Shown: piece after piece, positions 29,731 through 40,654 of the stretch
Numbering within the stretch: the first letter of the stretch is position 1
How the letters are laid out: the number at the start of each line of letters is the position of its first letter
Assembly (NCBI GenBank): GCA_963580285.1
Contig: OY757011.1
Coordinates: 165,755,406-165,819,405 of the forward strand
Reading direction: 5' to 3'
Source: Lucinisca nassula
Taxonomy: Eukaryota; Mollusca; Bivalvia; Lucinida; Lucinidae
Length of the DNA stretch: 64,000 nucleotides
The notes under the pieces: model-generated
The model's input: the letters and a program-made list of their open reading frames with translations, nothing else
Told to the model about the DNA's origin: nothing
The model's database searches: none
Position numbers and translations under genes: made by a program

Positions 29731-31302
29731 TCAATTTGCTTTCATGTAAGTCAAAACATTATTGTTTTCTAGAGTATCTGAAGCGTCTCCAGTGACGTTG
29801 ATACGTGCTAAATGCATAACTTCCTGTTGTTTCCTCTGTCTGATTTTCTCACTTCCACTTGAACGCGGTTTATCTGTCTCAAATAAGAAACGTCGCGGTT
29901 CTTCAGGAGGAATAGGACTGTTAGGGGGACAAGGCGTACCGTCTGCTTCTCGTTTAAAAAGATTACACATAGGACACTCAGTGCACGTGTGCGACGGAAC
30001 AACTATAGGTTTAAGGTTATTTGTCTGCATTGTTGTATAGCGAAGCACAGGTTTTTGAGTGTCTAGGTTCATATTGGAATGATGGCTGCATACAGAGTAC
30101 ATTTTCCTTGGACTTTCAAAGCCGCCATTTTCAACTGTTACCGGCCTTGACATGGACACTCTGGAGTTATTTTTGGTTCTACGTGATTGGTTGCGTGACC
30201 TCATTTTCATGATTTCATCATAACTAGGCCATGTCGGTTGCGTTTCAGTGTTTTTCAGTACTGCTGATAGCTCTCTAAGCTCATCCGAACCAGGCGATTT
30301 CAAGACCCTGTCAATCTCATTCATAGTAGATCCCAGGGTCAATGCAGTGTCCGGTCGTATGGCAACGGACAGCATAGGATCGTATTCTTCCTCATCAGTT
30401 GGAGCCTCGTCGTCACTTATGATACTCATTAACTTAAAATCACTGTTTAGGGCACCATAATTTGATACTGACTCCTGGTCTTCCGCAAATCTAACATATT
30501 GTCCCTTTTCCATAGCACAGAATCTACATTCTTCTTTAGGGCTGAGTTCAGGCTTTTTATTTGAACCGTTATTCCTAGGTGATTTGAGCACTTGTTTAGC
30601 GGGAAAAGACGGCGGTATATGTAATCCATTGGACGAGTTAATAGCAATGCCAGGAGGTGCAGTAAACTCATAATTTCTTATATTTGCCGTTTTAACATTT
30701 GCAGGTTTTAAGTTTGACTTATGCATGTCCATCAGTAGACGTAAATTTTCTCTTGTATTTTCTACGGCTTTATTGACTTCGGAATCGCCCGTGTAAGTTT
30801 TGAGATTTACCCGAAACAAAGGAAGATGAATCACTTTTTTGTTATATTCCTTCGCTTGCTTTAGAGGTGGAGATTCTTGTCCGTTGGCTCGTGCAGCAGC
30901 AATTTTGTATTTATGCTCAAAAGCTTGAGACTTTGATCTGCCAACACTAGGGAGGGGAGGGCTTTCCTTTCGTCCCTCAGCCTCTGTCGCGATATTTTGA
31001 TTTCGTTCACTGCGGGAATTACTCACAGAGGGCTCAGTGTCTGAAACTTTTAACATTTTAATTTCCGAAACACAGAATTGCCCAGATGAGCGCGTTTCTG
31101 AACTTTTCGCCGACAGTTTAGGCAAGCGTTCTCTCCTCTTTTCTGAGGATAAATTCCGCTCCTTGCGAACACTTCCCAGCGGGCGAACACATTGTAGTGG
31201 ATTGTTAGCGTCGGTGGAGCTGTATTTACTGAACAGCACTCGAAGAGGTCTAGCCTCTATTGACAGTCGATACTGATCGATTGGCATACCTTTTACTTTC
31301 AT
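29731..31302 (-). CDS. unrecognised, probably disordered host protein
   Basis: I do not recognise this gene. It encodes about 523 residues in one exon on the minus strand, with normal mixed codon use and none of the repeat signatures around it. The protein is hydrophilic, rich in Ser, Pro, Lys, Glu and Asn, with many basic and phospho-site-like stretches (KKPELSPKEECRFCAM, SIISDDEAPTDEEEYDPML). It has Cys pairs (ECRFCAM; HTCTECPMCNLF) that might bind metal, and no signal peptide or membrane segment. The ATG at 31302 is chosen as the first Met; a second Met follows four codons later (MPIDQYRLS). The frame is open ~110 nt further upstream without a Met, so a spliced 5' exon is possible. No AATAAA is seen just downstream. 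Confidence 0.75.
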   Translation of the reverse strand: MKVKGMPIDQYRLSIEARPLRVLFSKYSSTDANNPLQCVRPLGSVRKERNLSSEKRRERLPKLSAKSSETRSSGQFCVSEIKMLKVSDTEPSVSNSRSERNQNIATEAEGRKESPPLPSVGRSKSQAFEHKYKIAAARANGQESPPLKQAKEYNKKVIHLPLFRVNLKTYTGDSEVNKAVENTRENLRLLMDMHKSNLKPANVKTANIRNYEFTAPPGIAINSSNGLHIPPSFPAKQVLKSPRNNGSNKKPELSPKEECRFCAMEKGQYVRFAEDQESVSNYGALNSDFKLMSIISDDEAPTDEEEYDPMLSVAIRPDTALTLGSTMNEIDRVLKSPGSDELRELSAVLKNTETQPTWPSYDEIMKMRSRNQSRRTKNNSRVSMSRPVTVENGGFESPRKMYSVCSHHSNMNLDTQKPVLRYTTMQTNNLKPIVVPSHTCTECPMCNLFKREADGTPCPPNSPIPPEEPRRFLFETDKPRSSGSEKIRQRKQQEVMHLARINVTGDASDTLENNNVLTYMKAN

Positions 31303-31309
31303 TACCAAT

Positions 31310-32055
31310 AAAATATTTTCCTTAAGATTTGAAAACTTGTGTCAACAAAAATCTCGGTTGAAATTGAGTCATGAAAAACATAATCCACTTGCTCTCATTA
31401 ATTTACCTTTTATCTATATATTCCTCCTCAAAACAATCCATAAATTTCAATGGAGTATCAACACTTGTTATAAAATCTTTTTAAGAAACAGGAATTGATT
31501 GTACAATATTTTCAGACCATGTCAGGCATACGATAATTAAAGTGAGCATAAATTCCATTGGATTGCAATATAAAACAAGATTTTATATCTCATTTATTAC
31601 GTGTTAATAATGTATTATTGAACCAATGAGTCCAACATTAATCCTTCAAAACAATATTCACTTTGCTTTACAATTCTAAATTATACTTCCAGTTTCGGTC
31701 AATTGGTGATTTTATTCCATAATTATCCGTAAAATATATCCGAAAAAATATGTGAGACATATTGTGTGCTTTTTTATTCAGCTTCTCTTCAAACACATAT
31801 GCTATCCTTTGGTATTTTAAAACTTAAGGTGAATGAGTACAAGGCAAATATTTGCGCTATTTTTACGCTTAGCGCTCTTGGTAAAAAAAACTCAGCAGCC
31901 GACATTTTAAAATATTTGTCTTGTTTTACACAGAAAACAGATTTGCATGAAATGTCAAATTTGCATGAAATGTCAAAACCTGTTTTCAGGGAAAAATAAC
32001 AAAGTTGCCATCAATTTGTCGTCTGCTGGGTTAGCTTAGAGCGTGGCAAAGGTTA
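31310..32055. other. AT-rich 5' flank of the orphan gene
   Basis: No gene. AAATTTGCATGAAATGTC-type short direct repeats occur at about 31942-31976. No clear TATA or CpG-rich promoter can be assigned. Confidence 0.4.
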
Positions 32056-32060
32056 ACGCA

Positions 32061-32125
32061 CATCACGAAAACACGCCCACAATCTATATTTGGAGCAGAA
32101 ATAAGAGAAATATCACAATATATTA
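32061..32125. mobile_element. P1 fragment (ACACGCC subfamily)
   Basis: CATCACGAAAACACGCCCAC joined directly to AATCTATATTTGGAGCAGAA; the palindrome and left body have been deleted. Confidence 0.6.
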
Positions 32126-32129
32126 CATG

Positions 32130-32690
32130 CATAACAGAGAAATACCATGATTTCTATCAGACATAAACATGATATTTTCCTTTTAGCTAAGGAGATATAT
32201 TTCCTCTTACCCGGAGAAATAAATCTTTGTAGCTGGAACTACTTTTGACACAAGAAACAAGGTACTGCTTTTGCAATGAAATCGCTATATTCAAACGCGG
32301 GAAAGTTCAGACAAGTCGACGTTAATCATGACGTCATCTCAATGGCGTCTGAGAAGATAACAACAGACGTTCAGAATGCGTGGCGTTCGAGTAGGATGCA
32401 AGGTTGGAATGAAGATTATCTGGACATAACTACTGAATGAGGGGTACGTTTGTTTACCGTTCTCTCGCATTTTTAATCGTTTTATCACTATAATACTTTA
32501 TTTCTTCTATTTTCATGCACTACGATAGGCACCGCTTTCAAGATGGCGTCTATACAGTTTGTTTCAGTCAGCTTATGTGTCACTGCGCCCACTACCTTTT
32601 GCATAGACTGTATGTTAACAGTGAACTGTAAACAGAATTAGATGCAAAATGATCCATCAGCTCTATCAAATGCATGTAATATATAGTTTA
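32130..32690. other. unassigned intergenic sequence
   Basis: No gene or repeat recognised. Confidence 0.35.
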
Positions 32691-32694
32691 TTGA

Positions 32695-32845
32695 CTCAGC
32701 CGATTCGAAATATGGGATTTATAAACCTCGTGAGGTTGAACATCCAATAAAGAAACTCGTGCGCAAGCGCACTCGTTTCTTTATCGGATGTTCAACCTCC
32801 CTCGGTTTATAAATCCCATATTTAGAATCGGCTGAGTAATAAACT
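32695..32845. repeat. 151-bp near-perfect palindrome
   Basis: Arms of ~74 bp: GACTCAGCCGATTCGAAATA and ATGGGATTTATAAACC on the left, complemented on the right by GGTTTATAAATCCCATATTT and CGGCTGAGTAATAAACT. The centre is TGCGCAAGCGCA. It carries no coding sequence and is probably a foldback element distinct from P1 and P2. Confidence 0.8.
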
Positions 32846-32851
32846 CTATTT

Positions 32852-32918
32852 ATCATCTTAAAATTTTCGATTTTCAGCGGTAAAATTTACAATGTATTTA
32901 AATAGGCGTGTTTTCGTA
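32852..32918 (-). mobile_element. P1 end fragment
   Basis: Complement of the P1 ACACGCC-subfamily left end (AGGCGTGTTTTCGTAATAC). It faces the complete copy that starts at 33011. Confidence 0.6.
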
Positions 32919-33124
32919 ATACAGATAGACAAGTTTTGTGACTTCATGTATTGCCTCCCTTTGAGATGAGCTCTACTGAAAATGTAATGTTCTCTTAGCA
33001 GCAAAAACCTCATTACGCAAACACGCCTATACAAATACATTGCCACTTTTATCGCCGAAAAAATGAAAATTTTAAGATGAAAAATTGTGATATTTTTCTT
33101 ATTTCTGCTCATAATATAGATTGT

Positions 33125-33227
33125 CTGAATCTGAATAGCACATTCGAAGTCCCCACTCTACCTCAACCTCAAATACACAAGTACTATTTAAAATAATAGG
33201 TAGCTGATGGTTGGTCTCTCTCGTACT

Positions 33228-33284
<57 letters not shown>

Positions 33285-33784
33285 CTCTCTCTCTATTAAT
33301 CTTATAGATCTACATTATTCTTATACCTTACCTGCTGATAAATAAATAATCTAGTAGAAGTAACAAATCTGTAATCCCACTCAGAACTTACGTTGACGTG
33401 ACGTTGGTTAGACGTCGTATCAGAGGTACTTTGACTTTGTTGCAGCGTCACAACAACGTCGGTACAAAGTCACCCACAAACGAGATGCCGCATCTTCGTC
33501 GAAGCGACATCAACTCATGGTGTCGCATTGACGTTGAATCGACGTCTCAATGATGGCAACGTATGTATGTTGGGATAATGTTGTTAAATTGTATTTCTTA
33601 AGTGTTGTATCTCAAATACTGGATTCAACTATATCTATATATAAAACATGCTGTAAACAGTACCACTTGGAAAGGACCAAAATAGGCAACGCCTACGTCC
33701 AATCCAATGGTACATATATATACTCTTTTTGTGTGTATGTATGTTACCATGAAATTTCTAATAAATAAATAAATAAATCAATAA
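33125..33784 (+). mobile_element. 660-bp retroposon-like insert with (AATA)n tail
   Basis: Flanked by a 7-bp duplication AGATTGT (about 33118-33124 and 33785-33791) and ending in AATAAATAAATAAATCAATA, the signature of a non-LTR-type insertion. It contains a long (CT)n tract (33231-33295) and a block rich in GACGT/ACGTT motifs (33387-33545). No coding frame is found, so it is either a 5'-truncated LINE or a SINE-like element. Confidence 0.7.
33231..33295. repeat. (CT)n microsatellite
   Basis: About 30 CT units with two TTTC interruptions near the 3' end. Confidence 0.95.
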
Positions 33785-33959
33785 AGATTGTGGGCACTCG
33801 ATAGAACCGCCTCATCGAGGCGGTTCTAACAAGTACCCACAATCTATATTTTAGAGCAGAAATAAGAAAAATAAGGTATACCCCCGGAAACCCCAGTTTT
33901 ACTATATAAAAGTGGGGTTCAAGGGGGTCAAAATTATATAGGCGTGTTTTTGTGATGTG

Positions 33960-35555
33960 CACCTGAATCCTGTAAAAGTAAAACCCTAGAGATAAGGGAG
34001 ACGAAAATATTCTTGAAAGAGTTGTCACCCATGATAGTATATCTATTCTCCTAAGTTTGAACCACGTGTGATAGCCTTGCTAACCTAACCTACAGTATTT
34101 AAATCACGACATATATGTATTGTAATTTATAGAATTAAAATCTTTTAAGCTCCCGATTTAATTATTTCCTAAGCCTGCATTGTCCAAAAGCTATTTTCTC
34201 CTATTGTGTGTATCGCTCAGGGTAAACAGCTCAGAGTCGACAGTGAAAGCGATATCTGATCGAATCTTTTTTTGCGCTTTTCACAGCGAAAATTACAGCA
34301 TTTGTGATAATAATTACATATTATAGGGTGAAATAAATCTATCTCGTCTCTATCAATGTTTTCAATAACATCAATAAAATTGATTTTGATACAATCTTCG
34401 TGTTTGAGTTCATTACCTTGCTGTTAGGAAATAGAAGGAAAATCGCGCGATGCGCACCAATCTATCTATCTTTTTATATCGAACCATAATGCTTAGCATA
34501 TGTATACCCTGTCAGAAAGTAACTTTTCCAACTTTCGGGTGAAACCCACCAACTATCCTGTAGCTAGGCAGCATAGCTAGGCAGCAACGTTGAAAACAAG
34601 CTTGCATTTGCCCATACCTTTCTGCTCAATAGTTGTCTTGCCAGGTCATTTTTTTTTATTTATTATTATTTTTTTTTTTGGGGGGGGGGGGGGGGGTACA
34701 AAGATGAATTACAAGCAAGGTTTTAATGTATGAAGTTCTCAGGTTATCTCCCTTTCAATGAAGAGAAAATTATAGCAATTTTCGATCTGTTGTTATTTCA
34801 ATTTTTGAATTTTCTTCAAAAACGCTTTGTTACCACCATTGCTAATAACCATGATAAAATAGAGAAACTTCATGAAGCATGTAGCACTAACGATGGTGGC
34901 TTTCTATGGAGTTTCAAATGAAAGCAGCATTTTACATACAACTTCAAAGAATCGGAGCCCATGCGTGATCGCATATTTCTCCTAGCAGATGGAACTAAAA
35001 TTTCAAAACGTTTGTGAACAGAGACACAGAGGGTATCTAATGAAATGTTGCATGTATAAAAATTTAGAAATCTTTGGATTAGTCCAATTTTTATGGTGCA
35101 ATTTTTTAATGATTAATCTGCGAAAGAGACACAGTGACCCCTTGGGTTTTTAAAACAATAGCCTTTGATAACAAAAACAACTGGGTCTTTTGCATGGAAA
35201 AATGAGTCATTTAACCAAACCAAAACAAACTTCGTGTACTTTCATTTTAGTAACTATACACATTAACAATTTTATGTATAGGAACTTATTTGTATTTAAT
35301 GAATATTTATACCATCGGAAAAGTATTGGGTTCGACCCTTCATGATGGAACTGGTTGTTTTCTTCTGCTCTGACGCCGGATTGTTGTTGAGCCCTCAACC
35401 CTGATTCATGATAGTATTAATATATGACCATTTTACTATGTATTTATTTTGACTCGCTGTTGAGCTAGAAAGCCTCCAAGCGGATCAATTTGTTATTGTT
35501 GTTATGTTTGATATTGCACAAGAACTTAGGGCGAGGGCTGAAATTTCATAAAATT
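33960..35555. other. unassigned intergenic sequence
   Basis: About 1.6 kb without a recognisable gene. It holds a T-rich stretch and a poly-G run (34680-34696). Reading frames up to 63 residues have no motif. Confidence 0.4.
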
Positions 35556-35559
35556 TCAT

Positions 35560-35720
35560 CCCCATCCCCACCTCCAGTAGTTTTACTACTGGCCGTCCCA
35601 AGGCCGTCGTTCTTTTGCAGTGTCATATTTGTTAATTGGCTTTGTACCGTTGGTTCGTCTGTTTTTGCCTGTGCCTCCATGTCACTTACTTTCTTTAGGC
35701 GACACGAGATGGCTGCGTTC
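35560..35720 (+). repeat. dispersed repeat RF, partial
   Basis: Shares the ACTGGCCGTCCCAAGGCCGT and CTTTGTACCGTTGG style with 42477-42790. Diverged. Confidence 0.35.
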
Positions 35721-36567
35721 TTCCATTGTGGCATTTCCTGAAAGACCTTTTCTTACTAGTTTGCGCCTCTGCATTCTGTAATTTATTGCATTTTGTCGGT
35801 AAATGTATAAAGAACCAACTCTGCAAATTTTGCACCCATTAAAATTCTGATTGATAAGTTTGTGCAGTCAGGCGTATGGACCGTTTTTTTTGTACATGGG
35901 AGCCACCATACAAAAAATTGCACGTGGCGTGGTTGCAGGTGATCTTTCTCCTTACAAAGCGCGCCGTTTTTGCAAATGATCTTTCTCAGAATAGTCAGTT
36001 TTAAATGCCTGGAAGAAGCATTCCTGACGAAGTAAGGGCCCGGGTTATCCATATGTTAGAAAATGGAGTCATGGCAAATCAAGCTGCTATGCGAGCCGAC
36101 GTCCCAGGATTAAATCGAAGTTCTTCAAACAGGCTCAGTGAAAAAAACAGGATTGCTGTCGAAATGGAGACTCACACCGGTTAAAGTCGTCTGTTAAACT
36201 GACAGTGAGTGCCAACCTTTGACGGGCTACAGGAGTGGCAATCCACACTCGTACTGTATGTTACTGACTCCAATCTGCTGACATCAAGCTTCATAGACCT
36301 GGCCTGATGAACAAACTGACATCCCATCACAAACGAGAAAGGCTCGCTCGGTGGCATCACCGTCGCCATTGGAGAGGAATTAGCGGACAACATCGATTGG
36401 TCAGACGAATCGCGTTTCAACGTTGATTTCTACGACCGGCGTGAACGTGTATAGTCGGCGAGTGTTATGTTCCTGTAACCATAGCAGAACATCACATTAC
36501 CTTGGAGGCAGTGTTTTGGTTTGGGTGGCTGTGAGTTACACCCACAAGACTGGAAACATGGTGTGTT

Positions 36568-38364
36568 ACAACGCATAATGAAGTAATGTAGTAACTTCTT
36601 CATTTTGATTTTTATGTCCCCGGTAGCGATAGCGGGGACATATTGTTTTTGCCCTGTCTGTTTGTGGGTTTGTTGGTTTGTACGTGGACAACTTTAACGT
36701 TGGCCATAACTTTTGAACCGTTGGAGATAGAGCTTTCATATTTGGCCTGAAGGTTCCTCGTGACAAGACCTTCACATTCATGCAAAAAAAAAATTGACCT
36801 GTGACCTTGACCTTTGACCTACTTAAAAGAAAAAAATAACATTGGTCATAACTTTTGAACCACTTGAGATACAGCCTTTATATTTAGCATGTATGTTCCT
36901 TGTGACAATAGCTTTTCATTCATGCAAAAAAAATTTGACCTGTGACCTTGACCTTGACCTTTGACCTACTTAAAATAAAAAAATAACATTTTGGTCATAA
37001 CTTTTGATCGGTTTGAGATAGAGCCTTCATATTTTGCATGTAGGTTCCTTGTGACAAGACCTTCACATTCATGCAAAAAAATTTTGACCCATGACCTTGA
37101 CCTTGACCTTTGACCTACTTAAAAGAAAAAAATAACATTGGTCATAACTTTTGAACCACTTGAGATACAGCTTTCATATTTAGCATGTATGTTCCTTGTG
37201 ACAAAAGCTTTACACTCATGCAAAAAAAATTGACCTGTGACCTTGACTTTGACCTTTGACATACTTAAATAAAAAAAATACATTTTGGTCATAACTTTTG
37301 AACGGTTTGAGATAGAGCCTTCATATTTTGTATGTAGGTTCCTTGTGACAAGAGCTTTACATTCACACAAAAAATATTGACCTGTGACCTTGACCTTTGA
37401 CCTACATAAAAGAAAAAGTTAACATTGGTCATAACTTTTGAACCGTTTGAGATACAGCCTTCATATTTAGCATGTATGTTCCTTGTGACAAAAGCTTTGC
37501 ATTCATGCAAAGAATTTTGACCTGTGACCTTGACCTTTGACCTACTTAAAATAAAAAATACCATTTTTGTCATAACTTTTGAACGGTTTGAGATAGAGCC
37601 TTCATATTTTGCATGTAGGTTCCTTGTGACAAGAGCTTTACATTCACACAAAAAATTTTGACTGTGACCTTGACCTTTGACCTACATAAAGAAAAAGTTA
37701 ACATTAGTCATAACTTTTGAACCGTTTGAGATACAGCCTTCATATTTAGCATGTAGGTTCCTTGTGACAGACTCTTTACAGTCATGCAAAAATTTTGACC
37801 TGTGACCTTGACCTACTTAAAAAATAAACATTTTTTGTCATAACTTTCGAACCGTTTGGGATAGAGCTTTCATATTTGGCATGTAGGTTCCCTGTGATTA
37901 GAGCTTTTCATTCATGCAAAATGTTTGGACCATGACCTTGACCTTTGACCTGCTTAAAAGAAAAAATAAAATTGTTCATAACTTTTGAACCGTTTACGAT
38001 AGAGCGTTAATATTTGGCATGTAGGTTCCTTGTGACAAGAGCTTTACTTTCATGCATTTTTTTTTACCCGTGACCTTGACCTACTTTAAAGAAAAAAAAT
38101 ATTATTGTTCATAACTTTTGAACCGTTTAAGATAGAGCTTTCATATTTGACATGTAAGTTTCTTGTGTCAAGGGCTTCCCACACAAACAAAAATCTTGAA
38201 CTGTGAGCAATTTTGAATAAAAAATGACCATGCCCGGGGACATGTTCGTGTTTCACAAACACATCTTGTTTTATTTCATTATGCGTTGGTGTAGTCGACG
38301 CGAAATGAATTAAAAAAAATTATTTCATTTCGCGTTGATATGCACCATATCGACGCAAAATGAA
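36568..38364. mobile_element. palindromic P3 MITE interrupted by a larger element
   Basis: AACGCATAATGAAGTAATGT on the left (36570-36609) and TTTCATTATGCGTTGG on the right (38273-38288) are halves of the palindrome seen uninterrupted at 39169-39236. A further CGACGCGAAATGAA / TTCATTTCGCGTTGA inverted pair follows to about 38364. Confidence 0.65.
36616..38268 (+). mobile_element. GTCCCCG element with ~138-bp tandem repeats
   Basis: Starts GTCCCCGGTAGCGATAGCGG and closes CCCGGGGACATGTTCGTG..ACATCTTG. TTTTAT flanks both sides (36610-36615 and 38269-38274), a 6-bp apparent duplication. Inside, about 11 units of ~138 bp contain CATAACTTTTGAACCGTTTG, GTAGGTTCCTTGTGACAAGA and TGACCTTGACCTTTGACCTA. 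No transposase is present. Minus-strand frames here (MCECKALVTRNLH) only reflect the tandem unit. Confidence 0.75.
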
Positions 38365-38420
38365 GTAATGATGGAAGAACATAGCTGTCTACGAAAGGAG
38401 ACCAAAGGCTTAGGAAGCAA

Positions 38421-38629
38421 TACAGGTAAATTCCAATATAAAGACCACATTTGAGACAGTTCAAAAGTGGTCTTTAAGACCACATTTGAACAGTCCCAAA
38501 GATGGTCTTCCACAAGAGCACACTGAATGTCGCAATCACAAAGAAAATGTAACTTTAACCTTTAAAATATGCTTTAAAAACAAAATTTGTCTTAATTTTA
38601 GGTGGTCTTAATGGCGGAATTTCACTGTA
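38421..38629. mobile_element. palindromic MITE, family P6
   Basis: Ends TACAGGTAAATTCC and GGAATTTCACTGTA, with a central inverted pair GTTCAAAAGTGGTCTTTAAG / GACCACATTTGAAC. Related copies lie at 44825-44968, 56678-56766 and about 57223-57310. Confidence 0.65.
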
Positions 38630-38823
38630 TTTGATTATGTTAGTAGAGTTACAACTGAACGCCTTACGGTATTTTGGTCTCATGTCTGATGTTTTTCCCT
38701 CATTTGTGTTTTAAGGCTGAACACATGATCATGTAGTGCACACAACATTTGGGGTGGGGGACCATATTGGCTTGGACCAGTCCATGGCCAAGTTGTTTGT
38801 CCATCTATGCATCTTAAAAGGAG

Positions 38824-38999
38824 TGCGAGTGTGTTTCAGTTTCCGTCCCACCAACAGCTAAGGTCATACAAAGTAGCGAACTTTGTTTCAAGACTCATTC
38901 ATGCGGAAACGGGATCTCGGTTTCAAGACTGTGATCGATCCTGCTACCCCGGTTTATCAGGCGAGTAGCTATAGCATAACTACTACACCACATAGGCTT
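38824..38999 (-). mobile_element. tRNA-derived SINE, family SB
   Basis: Complement of SB: GTCCCACCAACAGCTAAGG at its 3' end, GATCGATCCTGCTACCCCGG (B box), and an A box near ATAACTACTACACCAC. It has a small internal insertion relative to other copies. Confidence 0.75.
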
Positions 39000-39026
39000 C
39001 TGTGTCTTATATGGAACTAGATACAA

Positions 39027-39236
39027 ACTGTCGACGCATAATTAAGTAAAATTAAGTATGCCACCTATCACCGCAAAATGAAATAATTCTTTCATTTTGC
39101 GCAAACCTCTTAGTATCGACGCATAATGAAGTAAAAACTACATTTTATTTCATTTCGCATCGACTTTACCAACGCATAATGAAGTAAAAATTTCAAAATG
39201 AAGAAATTACTACATTACTTCATTATGCGTTGTAAC
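39027..39236. repeat. cluster of P3 palindromes
   Basis: Two or three inverted units built on CGACGCATAATGAAGTA and TTCATTTTGCG. The last (39169-39236) is an uninterrupted CAACGCATAATGAAGTA...TACTTCATTATGCGTTG unit and serves as the empty-site reference for the copy at 36.6 kb. Confidence 0.65.
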
Positions 39237-39271
39237 AATGGTGGCGTTAAAATTACCGTGGTACCGTGCTT

Positions 39272-39436
39272 ATCTTAGAAGCCTCTGTGGTGAAGTGGTT
39301 ATGCTACTTGCCTTATAAACCAGGGGTCGTGGGTTCGATCCCGGGCTTCTTCAGACTTTGAATGAGTCTATAAACCGAGGTGCCGTCTCTGTATGATCTT
39401 TGCTGTTGGTGGGACGTAAAACTCAAATATACACAC
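39272..39436 (+). mobile_element. tRNA-derived SINE, family SB
   Basis: The head AGCCTCTGTGGTGAAGTGG (A box) and GGGTTCGATCCCGGG (B box) is followed by ACCGAGGTGCCGTC, and it ends GTTGGTGGGACGTAAAACTC. The target duplication ACCGTGCTT (39263-39271 and 39437-39445) is exact. Confidence 0.85.
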
Positions 39437-39875
39437 ACCGTGCTTCTCTCAAATGTACAGCCTCTTGTTTCTCAGTCTTGGCTAAATTTTCATGATGATT
39501 AAGCCCGTCCTTGACGGACAGGATTGTTACGGGTCACGTCTAGCAGCAAGGCTACAGATTCCATCCTGTCCAGCATCACCGCCGGATCTCTCAATCAAAG
39601 AGCAGCTATGGGACGTTAGAGAAGAGTTTTAGGAGATACACACAGTATCCGCATTCGTCAGCAGTAGTAGCTTGCATTATGTCATCAGGCGTCGCAGGTA
39701 GTTCCTCTGAGAACTGTACGGAATGTGATTATCATTATGAGATCTCGTGTGATCATGAACGCTTGTATAGACCATAACGGAGGCCACGCCACGTACTGAG
39801 TACGTCGCCACGTACTGAGTACGTTATGTATTCGTGTAAACGCCGTTTGTTTTGGCTGTAACGGAGACCACACCA

Positions 39876-40066
39876 GGGCTCCGTTTCACTAAACTTACTT
39901 AACGAAATTCGTAGACTTAAGAACACGACTTACGAAATTCTTAAGAAAATCGTAAGTGCGTTTCACTAACATCTTCATAAGAAATGAATGAAACGCAAAT
40001 TTTGAGTTACATTCGTAAGATCAAACTTTCGAAAATCTTAGACTTACGAAGTTTAGTGAAACGGCC
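39876..40066. mobile_element. palindromic MITE, family P5
   Basis: Inverted ends GGCTCCGTTTCACTAAACTT and AAGTTTAGTGAAACGGCC enclose further inverted pieces (CTTACGAAATTCTTAAGAAA, TCGTAAG). It is ~190 bp and non-coding. Confidence 0.75.
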
Positions 40067-40375
40067 GCCAGGTGCTGAGTTCCGACTAAAAACATTCAAA
40101 GCAGCAGCTATTCATGGGTTTGAAAGCATGGAAACATTTTCATTTTGCAGTTTACTAATTAAAGCAAATTTAATGTGATTTCCAATCACGATGATTTCCC
40201 ATCACGATGGTAAAAGTACAAACTTTGGACGGATATCCTTATCCAATATCGGGCATCGTTATTCTAAGCCGGCCATATTCCTAACAAAATAGTGATGCAT
40301 CTTTAGTCAGATAAGAATGTTGTTCCCAAAACCGCAAAGCAATTTACCATTGGGTAATTTGAATATTTATTAAAT

Positions 40376-40654
40376 CATCACGTGAACAAGTTCGTGAAAT
40401 GAACACCCCCTTAAAACCCACTTTATATAGAGAAAACTGGGGTTAACGGGGGTCTTCATTATTTTTCTTATTTCTGGTCCAAGACATAGGCTGTGTGTAC
40501 TCGTTAGAACCACCTCAATGAGGCGGTTCAAACGAGCACCCACAACCTATGTTTGCAGTATAAATAAGAAAAATATCACGGATTTTCCTGAGAAAAGTAT
40601 CCATTTTAGAGATGTGAAAAATGCACTATGTCACATGGGTGTGTAACCGTAATG
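40376..40654 (+). mobile_element. foldback MITE, family P1
   Basis: Full-length classical P1 with a palindrome at about 40488-40550. Confidence 0.8.

Larger units (their letters stand above)
33011..33957 (+). mobile_element. P1 MITE split by a younger insertion
   Basis: The left half (33011-33124) and right half (33785-33957) together give a complete ACACGCC-subfamily P1 with its palindrome. The break is exactly at AGATTGT, which is present on both sides of the insert. Confidence 0.85.
36004..39700 (+). pseudogene. decayed Tc1-like transposase broken by nested insertions
   Basis: The 5' part (36004-36560) begins MPGRSIPDEVRARVIHMLEN, a Tc1 N-terminal helix-turn-helix start, and reaches the first catalytic site (complement-free reading WSDESRFNVDFYD near 36390-36435) and GSVLVWVA. 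The 3' part resumes near 39480-39640, with PPDLSIKEQLWDVR corresponding to the SPDLNPIEHLWD block that holds the catalytic Glu. Several frameshifts and stops are present. The ~2.9 kb between is occupied by a P3 MITE, the GTCCCCG tandem-repeat element and two SINEs. Confidence 0.65.

Noticed and set aside
34673..34697. Poly-G runs as G-quadruplex regulators
   Set aside because: Single uninterrupted homopolymers next to repeats; a base-calling or slippage origin is as likely and no gene context supports regulation.
37119..37651. Minus-strand proteins with repeated CKALVTRNLHAKYEG
   Set aside because: They reflect the ~138-bp tandem unit of the GTCCCCG element and do not extend beyond it.
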